Source of the DNA: Microbacterium galbinum
GTDB lineage: Bacteria; Actinomycetota; Actinomycetes; Actinomycetales; Microbacteriaceae
NCBI RefSeq assembly: GCF_023101185.1
Contig: NZ_CP078077.1
Coordinates: 1,579,630-1,643,629, forward strand
Length of the DNA stretch: 64,000 nucleotides
Direction of reading: 5' to 3'
In this document: positions 1 through 7,993 of the stretch, piece after piece
Position numbering within the stretch: position 1 is the first letter of the stretch
Layout of the letters: each line of letters opens with the position of its first letter
Position numbers and translations under genes: made by a program
The notes under the pieces: model-generated
What the model was told of the DNA's origin: nothing
Seen by the model: only the letters and a program-made list of their open reading frames with translations
The model's database searches: none

Positions 1-3000
1 ACCGTGAATGCACCCGTCAGCGGCGCCGACCCGTTGTCACCGGCGTAGACCATGTTGCTCGGGCCGTTGCCGATGCGCGCATCCGCGAAGCCGCCGACGA
101 GCTGCCCGTTGACGTACACGCGTGCCGCGTCGTCGTAGGCCAGTTCTCCGTTCAGCTGAGTGATCTGCGCGAGGTCGGCCGCGTCGATGTCGAACGTCGT
201 GCGGAAGAAGAACGCCTCCGTGTTGGTGGTGCCCTCCTTGTACTGGTTCACCAGGGTGCTCGGCGTGTAGCCGCCGCCCAGGTCGCCGATCACGCCGTTC
301 TTCGCGCCGAAGCTGCCGGTGCCGGTCTTCCACGACGCGTCGTCGTAGTCGGCGGCGGTCCAGCCGGTGTGGGTCGCAAGACCCGCGGCGGGGTCGTCGG
401 TCGTGTCGTGGAAGCGCCACACGGTGTCGGCGTTCGTGACCTCGGTGCCGTCGATGTCGATCGGCGCCTGCACGGTCGGCTCGGTCGGCTCCTGCGCATC
501 GGGGCGCGTCGGCAGCGTCGGCTCACCCGGTTCGGTCGCATCGAGCGGGCGCAGTGCGACGTCGAAGACGTGCATGATGCCCTTCGACACGTCGTTCGGC
601 AGGGTGACGCTCTTGACCGTCTTCTTCGTGTCGAGCGGAACGACCGCCGTCGCGAAGAGGGTCGGCTTGGCGGTGTCGGAGCCACCGGCGAGCGTGTTGC
701 GCTTCGTGAGCGGCACCAGGCGGATGTTCCCGGGCTCGGCGCCCGTGTTCGTCCAGTCGGTGAGGCGCACGTCGACCTTCTTCGTCGAGCCGTCGGTGTA
801 GGTCACCAGGGCGGTGCCGCGCGAGGGGCCGTTGGTCGCGAGACCGAGGAAGGAGATCCCGGATGCCGCGACGTCGCCGAAGTCGAGGACCTGGCCGTTC
901 GGGATCCAGTGGTCGACCTCGCCGGCCACCGTGTCGGGCCACGTGAACTCGACACCGGTGTCGCCGAGGGGGAGCTTCGCCCCGCCGGCGACGCCCGCCG
1001 CCGCGAGGTCCTCCCGCGAGAGGCCGATGCCACCGGCATCCAGCCCTCCCATGTTGACCGCGCCGTCGGAGGTGATGCCGACCGAGTTGCGGTTGTCGCT
1101 GCCGTCGCGGAACGACGGGGGCACGTCGCCCTCGCCGGTGCCCCACATCGAAGCCGTCGCGCCCATCGTGAAGTCGAGCGTTCCGCCCGAGCGCGCGAAG
1201 TCGGCGGGCAGCCACGATGCGGTCTGCGCCTGGCCGTTCACCGACAGGCCCGTCGTGTAGCGACGGTCGTCGCCGGCGCCGGGGGCGTCGATCGAGATGG
1301 TGCGGTCGGAGCCGATCGAGGTGATCTCGATGTGCTCGAACATCGGTGCCGAGACCAGCAGGTCGGCGGTGCCCCAGATCGCGGGCATCAGACCGATGTT
1401 GGCCCACACGTACCAGGCGCTGAACGAGCCGAGGTCGTCGTTGCCGGCCAGGCCGTCAGGAGCCGTGGTGAACAGCTCGTCGGCCGCGCGGTACAGCGTC
1501 TCGGTCGTCTTGTGCGGAGCCTGCAGCCAGTTGTAGACCCACGGGAGGCCGAAGCTGGGCTGGTTGGCGATGTACGCGGCGTCGCTGAAGGCGCCGGCGT
1601 CGAGATCACGCAGGATGCGGTCGAGCTGCTCGGTGGCCTTGTCCTTGCCGCCGCGCAGGTCGATGAGGTCGGCCATGTTGTGCGACACGTTGAAGCCGTA
1701 CTGGTACCCGGTCGACTGCTCGAACTGCGCGCCCTGCGTGGTGAGCGAGGTGTTCAGGAAGCCGTTGCGGTTGCGGGCGTCGATGTGCCCGGTGGCCGTG
1801 TTGAAGATGTTCTTCCAGTTCTGCGAGCGAGTCGAGAACTGCTCGTACGCGGCCTCGTTGCCGAGGCGCTTCGCCATCTGCGCGATCGCGAAGTCGTTCG
1901 TCGTGTACTCGATGGTGCGCGAGGTCGCGGCGCCCTGCTTGTCTCCGTCGATCCATCCGTGGATGCCGTACATCACGGCATCCGATCGTCCGGTGTTCGT
2001 CATCGGCAGCGTCTGCGTCGCGAGCATGCTCTCGAGAGCCTTCGCGCGGTCGTAGTCGGTCGAGCCGAAGTCATCCGTCGCCGCGACGATGTTCTGCAGC
2101 GAGTCGCCGCTCATCTTCGTCTGGATCTGGTTGTAGGTCGGCCAGCTCGTCCACTTGCCCGACTGCGAGACCATGTCGACGATGGACTGGTTGATGTCGC
2201 TCGCGCGCTCCGGGTAGAGCAGGGCCACCAGCTGCGACTGGCCACGGTAGGTGTCCCAGCCCGAGAAGTTCACGTAGAAGTCGCGGCCCTCCTCGACGCT
2301 GTGGATCGTTCCGTCGTATCCGGTGTAGCGACCGTCGACGTCCTGGAACGTGTTCGGGTGCAGCAGCGAGTGGTACAGCGAGGTGTAGAAGGTGATGCGG
2401 TCCCGGTCGGTGCCGCCGGTCGCGTCGATCGATCCGAGTCCCTCTTCCCAGGTCGCGCGCGACTGAGCGCGGGTCTGGTCGAAGTCGAGGGCGTCGGTCT
2501 CTGCCTGCGCGTTCGCGCGGGCGCCGTCGACCGAGACGTAGCTCAGGCCGATCTTGGCCGTGACATCCGCGCCGTCCGCGAAGGTCAGGTAGGCGCCGGC
2601 GCCGTGCTTGGTGGCGGCGGATGCTTCGGTGCCGCCGGCCTGCACGCCTGCCGGTGTCCACGTGCCGAACGACTCGACCGGCTGGTCGAAGGTCGCCGAG
2701 AAGTAGGCGGTGTACTGCGAGCCGCCGTTGCAGACGATGTTGGCCTTGACCGAGCCGGTGAGCTCACCGGTCGCGGGGTCGAAGGCGATGTCGGAGGCGT
2801 GCACCTGGTTGTTCGATCCGCCCGCCTCGAAGAGCAGCGTCGAGGTCGCGGCCGTCTCGTCGAACGAGTAGCGGCTGACCGCGGTGCGGGTGGTGCTGGT
2901 GAGCTCGGCCTGCACGTTCTCGAGGCCGACCGAGTAGTAACCGGGCTCGGCGGTCTCGTCGTCGTGCGAGAAGTCGAGGAAGTACTCGCCGATCGCGCTC

Positions 3001-3458
3001 GCCGGGTTGGTCGGCAGAGCGCCGTCGGTCAGGGCTCCCGTGAAGGGGATGACGGGGAAGTCGAAGCCACCGAAGTTCGACCGGCATCCCGTGCCCGAGA
3101 GGCGGGTCATGCCGAAGCCGCGGATCTGGTCGGCGTCGTACTCGTAGCCGCCGAACTGCTGGCCGTTGCCGGTCTCGAACGTGGTGGGGCTGGACTGCAC
3201 CATGCCGAACGGCACGGTCGCGCCGGGGAAGGTGTTGCCGTAGTGGTCGTTGCCGCGAGTGTTGTTGGCGTCGTTCATCTGGGCGCCGATGAACGGGTCG
3301 ACGGCCTCGAACGGGGTGAGCGTCGAGACCTCTTCGGCGTAGGCGGCGGGCGTCACGAGGACGGACGACGCTACGAGGGCGGTGATGACTCCGGCGGCGA
3401 GGGCCGCGCGGCGTCTTCTCATGTGTCGGCCGGGGGATGCCGAACGCATGGGGGGCAT
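1..3458 (-). CDS. Secreted GH92 alpha-mannosidase, C-terminus beyond window
   Basis: Exo-acting alpha-mannosidase of family GH92 (calcium-dependent in this family), exported. The frame is open from ATG 3458 to the window edge, 1152 codons. GGAGG lies 7 nt before this ATG; in-frame ATGs at 3449 and 3422 are alternatives. An Arg-rich signal peptide ends near VTPAAYA. Family motifs are present: LYHSLLHPNTFQDVDGR and NFSGWDTYRGQ at about residues 360-400, and PDGLAGNDDLGSFSAWYV at about 668-685, which contains the acidic pair expected of the catalytic base. After the catalytic part come beta-sandwich-like regions, ending in a jelly-roll-like segment with ARVYVNGQLVGG near residue 1115. A LacI-type palindrome sits upstream. 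It is separated from the PL8/ABC sugar locus by about 8 kb, so a shared substrate is only inferred. Confidence 0.9.
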   Translation of the reverse strand, partial: MPPMRSASPGRHMRRRRAALAAGVITALVASSVLVTPAAYAEEVSTLTPFEAVDPFIGAQMNDANNTRGNDHYGNTFPGATVPFGMVQSSPTTFETGNGQQFGGYEYDADQIRGFGMTRLSGTGCRSNFGGFDFPVIPFTGALTDGALPTNPASAIGEYFLDFSHDDETAEPGYYSVGLENVQAELTSTTRTAVSRYSFDETAATSTLLFEAGGSNNQVHASDIAFDPATGELTGSVKANIVCNGGSQYTAYFSATFDQPVESFGTWTPAGVQAGGTEASAATKHGAGAYLTFADGADVTAKIGLSYVSVDGARANAQAETDALDFDQTRAQSRATWEEGLGSIDATGGTDRDRITFYTSLYHSLLHPNTFQDVDGRYTGYDGTIHSVEEGRDFYVNFSGWDTYRGQSQLVALLYPERASDINQSIVDMVSQSGKWTSWPTYNQIQTKMSGDSLQNIVAATDDFGSTDYDRAKALESMLATQTLPMTNTGRSDAVMYGIHGWIDGDKQGAATSRTIEYTTNDFAIAQMAKRLGNEAAYEQFSTRSQNWKNIFNTATGHIDARNRNGFLNTSLTTQGAQFEQSTGYQYGFNVSHNMADLIDLRGGKDKATEQLDRILRDLDAGAFSDAAYIANQPSFGLPWVYNWLQAPHKTTETLYRAADELFTTAPDGLAGNDDLGSFSAWYVWANIGLMPAIWGTADLLVSAPMFEHIEITSIGSDRTISIDAPGAGDDRRYTTGLSVNGQAQTASWLPADFARSGGTLDFTMGATASMWGTGEGDVPPSFRDGSDNRNSVGITSDGAVNMGGLDAGGIGLSREDLAAAGVAGGAKLPLGDTGVEFTWPDTVAGEVDHWIPNGQVLDFGDVAASGISFLGLATNGPSRGTALVTYTDGSTKKVDVRLTDWTNTGAEPGNIRLVPLTKRNTLAGGSDTAKPTLFATAVVPLDTKKTVKSVTLPNDVSKGIMHVFDVALRPLDATEPGEPTLPTRPDAQEPTEPTVQAPIDIDGTEVTNADTVWRFHDTTDDPAAGLATHTGWTAADYDDASWKTGTGSFGAKNGVIGDLGGGYTPSTLVNQYKEGTTNTEAFFFRTTFDIDAADLAQITQLNGELAYDDAARVYVNGQLVGGFADARIGNGPSNMVYAGDNGSAPLTGAFT

Positions 3459-3500
3459 GCGATTACCTCCATGTGGTGGGTGGATGCGCTGCCCGCATTC

Positions 3501-3514
3501 TGACAACGCTGTCA
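3501..3514. promoter_or_regulatory. LacI-family operator upstream of the GH92 gene
   Basis: TGACAACGCTGTCA is a near-perfect palindrome 42 bp upstream of the GH92 start codon. It fits the TGNCAACGNTGNCA pattern of LacI-family operators in actinobacterial sugar genes. It differs from the AAACCGGTTT operators at 11493 and 20886, so a different repressor probably controls this gene. Confidence 0.6.
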
Positions 3515-3573
3515 GGAACACTATGGAGGTTTGTGGACGGGATGTCCAACAACAGGTGAACGAAAGATGTCGG

Positions 3574-3653
3574 CCCTTCGTCTCGTCGCTGCGCTCCTCG
3601 CTCAGGAACCGGGTGTCTTCCGGTTCCTGAGCGAGCGAAGCGAGACGAAGGGC
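3574..3653. repeat. Inverted pair of the CTTCGTCTCG..CTCAGGAACCGG repeat, terminator-like
   Basis: The left arm (3576-3613) begins CTTCGTCTCGTCGCTG and ends CTCAGGAACCGGG. The right arm (3620-3652) begins CCGGTTCCTGAGCGA and ends GAGACGAAGGG. They form a long hairpin with a short loop just after the SDR stop at 3672 on the minus strand, so it could terminate that gene. The left arm matches 48423-48460 in 37 of 38 positions; related copies lie at 4650, 42695 and 59761. The rest of the 3459-3671 gap holds only the operator described separately. Confidence 0.8.
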
Positions 3654-3671
3654 CCGCCCCGCGGCATCCGC

Positions 3672-4424
3672 TTACTGGGCGGTGTAACCGCCGTCGACGA
3701 GGTGGTAGCTGCCGGTGACGAAGCTCGCCGCGTCGCTGGCGAGGAAGGCGATGAGGTTCGCGACCTCGTCGGCCTGGCCGAGGCGGCCGATCGGGTGCTT
3801 GCTCACGAGGTACGCCTTCGCCTCTTCGCCCATGGTCGCCAGCAGCGGGGTGTCGATGAAGCCGGGGCCGACCGAGTTCACGCGCACGCCCTGCGCCGAG
3901 TACTCGAGGGCGGCCGACTTCGTCATGCCGACGACCGCGTGCTTCGCGGCGACGTAGGCGGGGGAGTTGGCGAAGCCGACGCTGCCGAGGATCGACGCGA
4001 CGTTGACGACCGAACCGCCGCCGTTGGCGAGGATCGCGGGCAGCTGCGCCTTCATGTTGCGGAAGACGGCGTTGAGGTTGATCGAGATGACCTTGTCCCA
4101 CGCCTCGTCGGTGTATTCGGCGGTGGGGGCGGATGCTCCGCCGATACCCGCGTTGTTCACGCCGATGCGCAGCGGGGCGAGGGAGTTCGCGAGCTCGACC
4201 GAGGAGGCGATCCAGGCCGGGTCGGTCGCATCGCCGACGGATGCCTCGGCGACGCCGCCCGCGGCACGGATCTCTTCGACGACCGCGTTCGCGTGCTCGG
4301 CGTTCAGGTCGTTGACGACGACCGCGGTGCCGTTCTTCGCGAGGAGGAGGGCGGTGGCCTTGCCGATTCCGCTGCCTGCTCCCGTGACGATCGCCGAGCG
4401 GTCCGAAACGTCGTACTGAGCCAT
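3672..4424 (-). CDS. SDR family NAD(P)-dependent oxidoreductase
   Basis: A 250-residue classical short-chain dehydrogenase/reductase, a cytoplasmic NAD(P)-dependent alcohol/ketone oxidoreductase of FabG type. The N-terminal Rossmann motif is VTGAGSGIGKATA (about residues 13-25), NNAGIGG is at about 90, the catalytic serine lies in NVASILGSVG and the YVAAK motif follows. The C-terminus reads GSYHLVDGGYTAQ, as in SDRs that add 3-oxoacyl-ACP reductase-like subunits. Length and motifs are standard, so it should be active; the substrate cannot be read from sequence. The upstream gap (4425-4688) holds a palindromic element and a dispersed repeat. Confidence 0.9.
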   Translation of the reverse strand: MAQYDVSDRSAIVTGAGSGIGKATALLLAKNGTAVVVNDLNAEHANAVVEEIRAAGGVAEASVGDATDPAWIASSVELANSLAPLRIGVNNAGIGGASAPTAEYTDEAWDKVISINLNAVFRNMKAQLPAILANGGGSVVNVASILGSVGFANSPAYVAAKHAVVGMTKSAALEYSAQGVRVNSVGPGFIDTPLLATMGEEAKAYLVSKHPIGRLGQADEVANLIAFLASDAASFVTGSYHLVDGGYTAQ

Positions 4425-4552
4425 GGGTGGGCTTCTTCCCGGGCGGGCACTGCTTCCGGGAGATCTTCTCGGACGGTCCGTCCTTCTCTCCAGCCTACGC
4501 CCGTTCCGAGTGGGTGGATTCGCGTGAATGGAGTTTTCGGGTGGTGTTCGGC

Positions 4553-4638
4553 ATCCGTTCGGGAGGAGTTCTCACGGATGGGAGGAGGAATCTCCCGCAT
4601 CCGTCCTCCCCACGCGGAGATCTCCTCCCGAACGGGTG
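4553..4638. repeat. Nested palindromic element, GTTCGGGAGGAG family, copy 1
   Basis: Outer arms CCGTTCGGGAGGAG (4555-4568) and CTCCTCCCGAACGG (4622-4635) are perfect 14-bp inverted repeats. Inside, GGGAGGA (4580-4586) pairs with TCCTCCC (4604-4610). The order is arm, similar arm, inverted arm, inverted arm (A-A-a-a). A close relative lies at 22848-22928. It sits between the stop of the 107-residue protein gene and the SDR start, all on the minus strand. Function unknown; a transcript structure or a mobile repeat are both possible. Confidence 0.75.
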
Positions 4639-4649
4639 CGGGGCGGGCG

Positions 4650-4679
4650 CTTCGTCTCGCTCCGTTCGCTCAGGAACCG
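4650..4679. repeat. Dispersed repeat CTTCGTCTCG..GCTCAGGAACCG
   Basis: A single direct copy of the repeat also found at 3576, 42695, 48423 and 59761. It directly follows the nested palindrome and ends just before the stop codon of the minus-strand gene at 4689. Confidence 0.7.
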
Positions 4680-4688
4680 AGGAAGCGG

Positions 4689-5012
4689 TCAGCGGATGCG
4701 GGCGATCTGCAGCTGGATGCGCGCGGTGTCGGGGGTGTGTGCGAGGAGCGTGTCGGCGACGCGGCGCGCGGTGGCGACGCTGCTGTCGTCGGTCGAGGTG
4801 GCGATGCGCGTCGAGACGACCGAGGTGCCATCGGGTTCGGTCGAGACGAGGATGTCGGCCACCGGGCCGTCGGAATCCTTCGCGGATGCCGCCGCGACGA
4901 CCTCCGGCAGGCGGGCGAGCAGCGGCCGCGCCGTGAAGATGTTCGTGACGCCGGGAACGGTGCGCACGTGGCGGGCGAGGTCGACGGGTTCGTCGGGCGT
5001 GGTGGTGCTCAT
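4689..5012 (-). CDS. Small protein of the sigma/Asp23 stress operon
   Basis: A 107-residue protein of no recognised family, third gene of the sigma factor operon. Its ATG overlaps the TGA of the zinc-motif/Asp23 gene (ATGA), so translation is probably coupled. No signal peptide or membrane segment is visible. The body (GVTNIFTARPLLARLP at about 20-36 and VVSTRIATS at about 65) resembles a small alpha/beta fold. Position suggests a role in the envelope-stress system. Function unknown. Confidence 0.75.
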   Translation of the reverse strand: MSTTTPDEPVDLARHVRTVPGVTNIFTARPLLARLPEVVAAASAKDSDGPVADILVSTEPDGTSVVSTRIATSTDDSSVATARRVADTLLAHTPDTARIQLQIARIR

Positions 5013-5596
5013 GACACATCCTTGATGTCGGTGTGGATGTCTTCGACGGAGATGTTGACGGCGACGACGTTCAGGTCGGTGTGCTTCGCGAGGGCGGCGT
5101 AGGCGACCTCGCGGAGCTCGTCGGTCAGGTGCTGGATCGACGTGCCGAAGCGGACGGATGCCGTCAGGTTGATCTCGACGGGAGCACCGAGCGTCTCGGC
5201 GTCGCCGACGATCTCGGTGCGGCTGATGAAGACGCCGTCGATCGCGTCTCCGCTGTCACGCAGGAGCGCGCGCACGGCTCCCTCGGTGACCGTGATCTGC
5301 ACACGCGGATCGGGGTGGCTGATGGGCAGGCTGCGGCCGGCGCGCAGCTCCTCCTGGATGGAGGTGAAGATGCGCTCGAACCAGGACTCGGGAGGTGCGG
5401 GCAGCTCGGCGGCATCCGCATCGATGAGGTCGCGCGACAGGCGACCCACGCGTTCGAGCGCCTCGAGCGCGTTGAGGCAGTCCGGGCAGCTCTCGATGTG
5501 CGGGTCGCGCGGCGTGCGGTCGCGGTCGAGGTAGTCCGAGAGCTGATCGATGGTCGTGCCGCAGTCGAGCGCGTCATCGTGATCGTGCGCGGTCAT
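5009..5596 (-). CDS. Anti-sigma-type zinc motif fused to Asp23/Gls24 domain
   Basis: A 195-residue protein. Residues 1-45 carry the Hx3Cx2C signature of zinc-binding anti-sigma domains (H33, C37, C40 in PHIESCPDC) after an acidic, His-rich start. The C-terminal region, about 95-195, is Asp23/Gls24-like: ITVTEGAVRALLRD, then VEINLTASVRFGTSIQ and the closing VVAVNISVEDIHTD strand. The ATG overlaps the TGA of the ECF sigma gene just upstream, the classic sigma/anti-sigma arrangement. Inference: it binds the sigma factor and senses the state of the Asp23 envelope complex. No membrane segment is visible, so it is probably a soluble regulator. Anti-sigma activity is predicted from the motif and gene order only. 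Confidence 0.8.
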   Translation of the reverse strand: MTAHDHDDALDCGTTIDQLSDYLDRDRTPRDPHIESCPDCLNALEALERVGRLSRDLIDADAAELPAPPESWFERIFTSIQEELRAGRSLPISHPDPRVQITVTEGAVRALLRDSGDAIDGVFISRTEIVGDAETLGAPVEINLTASVRFGTSIQHLTDELREVAYAALAKHTDLNVVAVNISVEDIHTDIKDVS

Positions 5597-6165
5597 CGCC
5601 AGCCTCCCATCTGGATCGTGATGCTCGAACGGGCACGAGAGAGGAGTCCTCTGACCGTGCTGGGTGAGGTTTCCATTTCCTCTGCAATCTCGGTGTAGCT
5701 GAGCTCTGCGACCTGGCGCAGCAGCCAGCACCGTCGTTGATCTTCGGGCAGCGAATCGAGGGCCTTCGACAGGGCCGCGAGCTGGGCGTTGCGGATCGCG
5801 ATCTGCTCGGGTTGGGTGCTCTCGGTATGAGGGGCATCGTAGCCGGTGAGCGTGGCATCCGTGGGGCGTCTGCGGATGAAGGCGAAGGCCTCGCGGCTGG
5901 CGATGCGCATGAGCCAGGACTTCACGGCATCCGGATCCCGCAGCGAGTCGAGCTGGCGCCACGCCGTGACGAGGGCGTTCTGCACGACGTCGTCGGCCTC
6001 GCTCAGGGAGCCGACGATGCGCGACACGTACGCCCGCATCGAACCCGCGTACCGCCGCACGATCTCGCGGAAGGCGGAGGAGTCGCCGTCGACGGAGCGA
6101 TGCACCAGGACGCGATCCGAGACGACCGTCAGATCGCCGCTGCGCGGATCCGTCGAGCGGGCCAT
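5593..6165 (-). CDS. ECF-type RNA polymerase sigma factor
   Basis: A 190-residue sigma-70 family factor with only regions 2 and 4. Region 2 spans about 25-95 (AFREIVRRYAGSMRAYVSRI, then SEADDVVQNALVTAWRQL). Region 4 spans about 125-185 (ALDSLPEDQRRCWLLRQV, then SYTEIAEEMETSPSTVRGLL). It directs RNA polymerase to stress promoters. It overlaps the downstream zinc-motif/Asp23 gene by 4 bp and is divergent from an Asp23-family operon across a 139-bp gap, so both arms are probably its targets and it may autoregulate. Confidence 0.92.
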   Translation of the reverse strand: MARSTDPRSGDLTVVSDRVLVHRSVDGDSSAFREIVRRYAGSMRAYVSRIVGSLSEADDVVQNALVTAWRQLDSLRDPDAVKSWLMRIASREAFAFIRRRPTDATLTGYDAPHTESTQPEQIAIRNAQLAALSKALDSLPEDQRRCWLLRQVAELSYTEIAEEMETSPSTVRGLLSRARSSITIQMGGWR

Positions 6166-6304
6166 CGGACCTCCACCAGAACTTTCTGAAACTTTTTTGT
6201 GACGGATCGCGTGATCCGCGCCTCTTACTTGTGAGCGACGTTATCGCTCCCGATCCGGATCCCCCAGGGGTTGTGGTCGGCCGTCGAAAGAGATAGGACA
6301 CGTC
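6166..6304. promoter_or_regulatory. Divergent promoter region of the stress island
   Basis: This gap must hold the promoters for the sigma operon (minus) and the Asp23 operon (plus). A GAAAC motif, like the -35 element of many ECF promoters, is at 6188-6192. A perfect inverted repeat CGGATC-GCGT-GATCCG is at 6203-6218. No -10 element can be assigned firmly. A binding site for the ECF factor, or for a repressor at the palindrome, is plausible. Confidence 0.45.
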
Positions 6305-6835
6305 ATGGCAACGCAGGACCAGAAGAACACGTCGACCAGCCCCGCCGAGAAGGAGCTGCCCGACACCACCGGCACCCCGGCGCCGGCCGCCGTCGCTCCC
6401 CGCGTGGACCGTTCCGCCGGGTTCTCGACCTCTCGCATCCCCGCGGATGTCGACGCCGCCGGTACGACCACGATCGCCGAGGGCGTGGTGGCCAAGGTCG
6501 CCGGTATCGCCGCTCGTGAGGTTCCCGGTGTGTACGCACTGGGTGGCGGCGGAGCACGCGCGTTCGGCGCGATCCGCGACGTGATCAACGCCACCGACCT
6601 CGCACAGGGCGTGAAGGTCGAGGTCGGGGAGACCCAGGCCGCGGCCGACCTGACCATCGTCGTCGAGTACCCCGCACCCATCCAGACCGTCGCGAACAAC
6701 GTCCGCGCCGCGGTCGCCGGGGCGATCACCCGTCTCGTCGGCCTCGAGGTCGTCGAGGTCAACGTCGAGGTCAACGACGTGCACGTGCCCGGTGACGACA
6801 ACACCCACGAGAACGAGGAGTCGCGCGTCTCATGA
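6305..6835 (+). CDS. Asp23/Gls24 family envelope stress protein
   Basis: A 176-residue Asp23/Gls24-family protein, a cytoplasmic-face membrane-associated stress protein in Gram-positive bacteria. After a disordered Pro/Ala/Thr-rich N-terminus, the domain runs from about 55 to 165: TTTIAEGVVAKVAGIAAREV, GVKVEVGETQAAADLTIVVE, then VVEVNVEVNDVHVPG. The acidic tail ends THENEESRVS. It is first in a six-gene operon and overlaps the next gene by 4 bp. A membrane anchor of AmaP type is encoded downstream. Expected to be induced by envelope stress through the divergent ECF sigma factor. Confidence 0.9.
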   Translation: MATQDQKNTSTSPAEKELPDTTGTPAPAAVAPRVDRSAGFSTSRIPADVDAAGTTTIAEGVVAKVAGIAAREVPGVYALGGGGARAFGAIRDVINATDLAQGVKVEVGETQAAADLTIVVEYPAPIQTVANNVRAAVAGAITRLVGLEVVEVNVEVNDVHVPGDDNTHENEESRVS

Positions 6836-7020
6836 GCCCCACCACCACCGGCGCCCTGATCGGCGCACTTCTCGCCCTCGCCGCCCTGCTCTTCGGCTTC
6901 TGGGGATTCCTCCTCATGGCCGTCTTCGCAGGGATCGGAGCGATCGTCGGACGCATCGCCTCCGGCAAGCTCGACGTCCGCGGTCTCGCCGACGTCATCA
7001 CGGGGCGGCGAACCTCCTGA
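6832..7020 (+). CDS. DUF2273-like small membrane protein
   Basis: A 62-residue protein with two hydrophobic segments (about 6-22 and 25-42) followed by the basic tail SGKLDVRGLADVITGRR. Size, topology and location beside Asp23 genes match the DUF2273 family found in alkaline-shock operons. It overlaps the previous gene (ATGA) and the next one by one base (TGATG). Probably part of the membrane platform for the Asp23 proteins. Confidence 0.75.
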   Translation: MSPTTTGALIGALLALAALLFGFWGFLLMAVFAGIGAIVGRIASGKLDVRGLADVITGRRTS

Positions 7021-7415
7021 TGCGCGTCGACCAGAACGTCATCGCCGGTGGCCGCCCCGCGGGGCAGGCCACCGGCGGGGAGTCCGTCCCGGGCCGCGTC
7101 GAGGTGAAGGAACGCGTCTATCGCACGGTCGCGGAACAGGCATCCGCATCGGTGATCGGCGTCTCCCGCAGTGACGTGAAGGCCGACGTCGTCGCGCGAG
7201 GTGCGGGGTTCGCCCTGCGCATCTCGTCACCGCTTCCCGTGCCCGATCTCGACGACACCGCCGCGATCGCCCAGACCACCCCGGTGCTCGACCGGGCCCG
7301 CGAGCTGCAGGAGCACCTGCAGCGGGAGCTGACCGGCCTCTTCGGCCACGAGGTCACCCGCGTCGCCCTCACCATCACCGGCGCCATCATCCCCGAAAGG
7401 AGACGAGTGCGATGA
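7020..7415 (+). CDS. Asp23-like stress operon protein
   Basis: A 131-residue soluble protein. It starts at the ATG that shares its A with the upstream TGA. The centre reads VEVKERVYRTVAEQASASVI and then VKADVVARGAGFALRIS, a diverged Asp23/Gls24-like pattern of helix followed by strands. The C-terminus, FGHEVTRVALTITGAI, resembles the closing strand of Asp23 domains. No signal peptide. It overlaps the next gene by 4 bp. Role inferred from the operon. Confidence 0.7.
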   Translation: MRVDQNVIAGGRPAGQATGGESVPGRVEVKERVYRTVAEQASASVIGVSRSDVKADVVARGAGFALRISSPLPVPDLDDTAAIAQTTPVLDRARELQEHLQRELTGLFGHEVTRVALTITGAIIPERRRVR

Positions 7416-7993
7416 GCACCCCCGCACTTCGCCGCGTCATCCGACGCGAGACCCACTCGCCGCGCACCGTCGCGATGTTCGTCGCGGTCGTCCTCCTCAT
7501 CCTCGCCCTCGCCTACGTCGCCCTCGAGATCGTGCTGAGCCTCGCCGCTCAGCCCGCGCTCCTCGTCGGCCCGGCGGCAGCCGCGGGCTGGCTGGTCGGC
7601 CTACCGACGCAGCCCGCCGGTCTCGTCATCGCCGGCAGCGTCGTGCTCGCGCTCATCGGCCTGGTGTTTGTCATCCTGGCGGTCACCCCGGGGCGACTGT
7701 CGAAGCACACCCTCGATGCGGGCGACCGCGCGGTCGTCGTCGACAACGGCGTGATCGCGAGTGCCCTCGCCCAGCATCTCTCCGAGGAGACCGGGATCGC
7801 GCGCGACGCCATCACCGTCGGCGTCGGCCACCGCAGCATCGACGTGACCGTGCGCCCCGGTGCCGGAGTGCCCCTCGAGCAGAGCGAGGTTCTCGCCCTC
7901 GCCGAGTCCGAGCTGCAGACGTATCGGCTGACCCGCAGCATCCGCACCCGCGTTCGCATCGAGCGCGCGACCGAGAAGGACGCAGACCTGTGA
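7412..7993 (+). CDS. DUF6286-type membrane protein of the Asp23 operon
   Basis: A 193-residue membrane protein with two hydrophobic stretches (about 20-48 and 55-93) and a soluble C-terminal domain (about 100-193) containing VVVDNGVIASALAQHLSEET and SIDVTVRPGAGVPL. This arrangement matches the DUF6286 family found next to Asp23 genes in actinobacteria. The C-terminal part could be a truncated Asp23-like fold. It overlaps both neighbours by 4 bp. Exact function unknown; a scaffold for stress proteins at the membrane is inferred. Confidence 0.7.
   Translation: MSTPALRRVIRRETHSPRTVAMFVAVVLLILALAYVALEIVLSLAAQPALLVGPAAAAGWLVGLPTQPAGLVIAGSVVLALIGLVFVILAVTPGRLSKHTLDAGDRAVVVDNGVIASALAQHLSEETGIARDAITVGVGHRSIDVTVRPGAGVPLEQSEVLALAESELQTYRLTRSIRTRVRIERATEKDADL

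Noticed and set aside
369-3503. Long plus-strand open frame of more than 1000 codons
   Set aside because: It is an antisense shadow of the GH92 gene: the minus-strand frame has a signal peptide, ribosome site and clear family motifs, while the plus frame is Arg/Val-rich without motifs.
5009-6808. A 599-residue protein covering sigma and Asp23 genes
   Set aside because: Only the last 195 residues, from ATG 5596, look like protein; the upstream part is a shadow of the sigma factor and divergent Asp23 gene.
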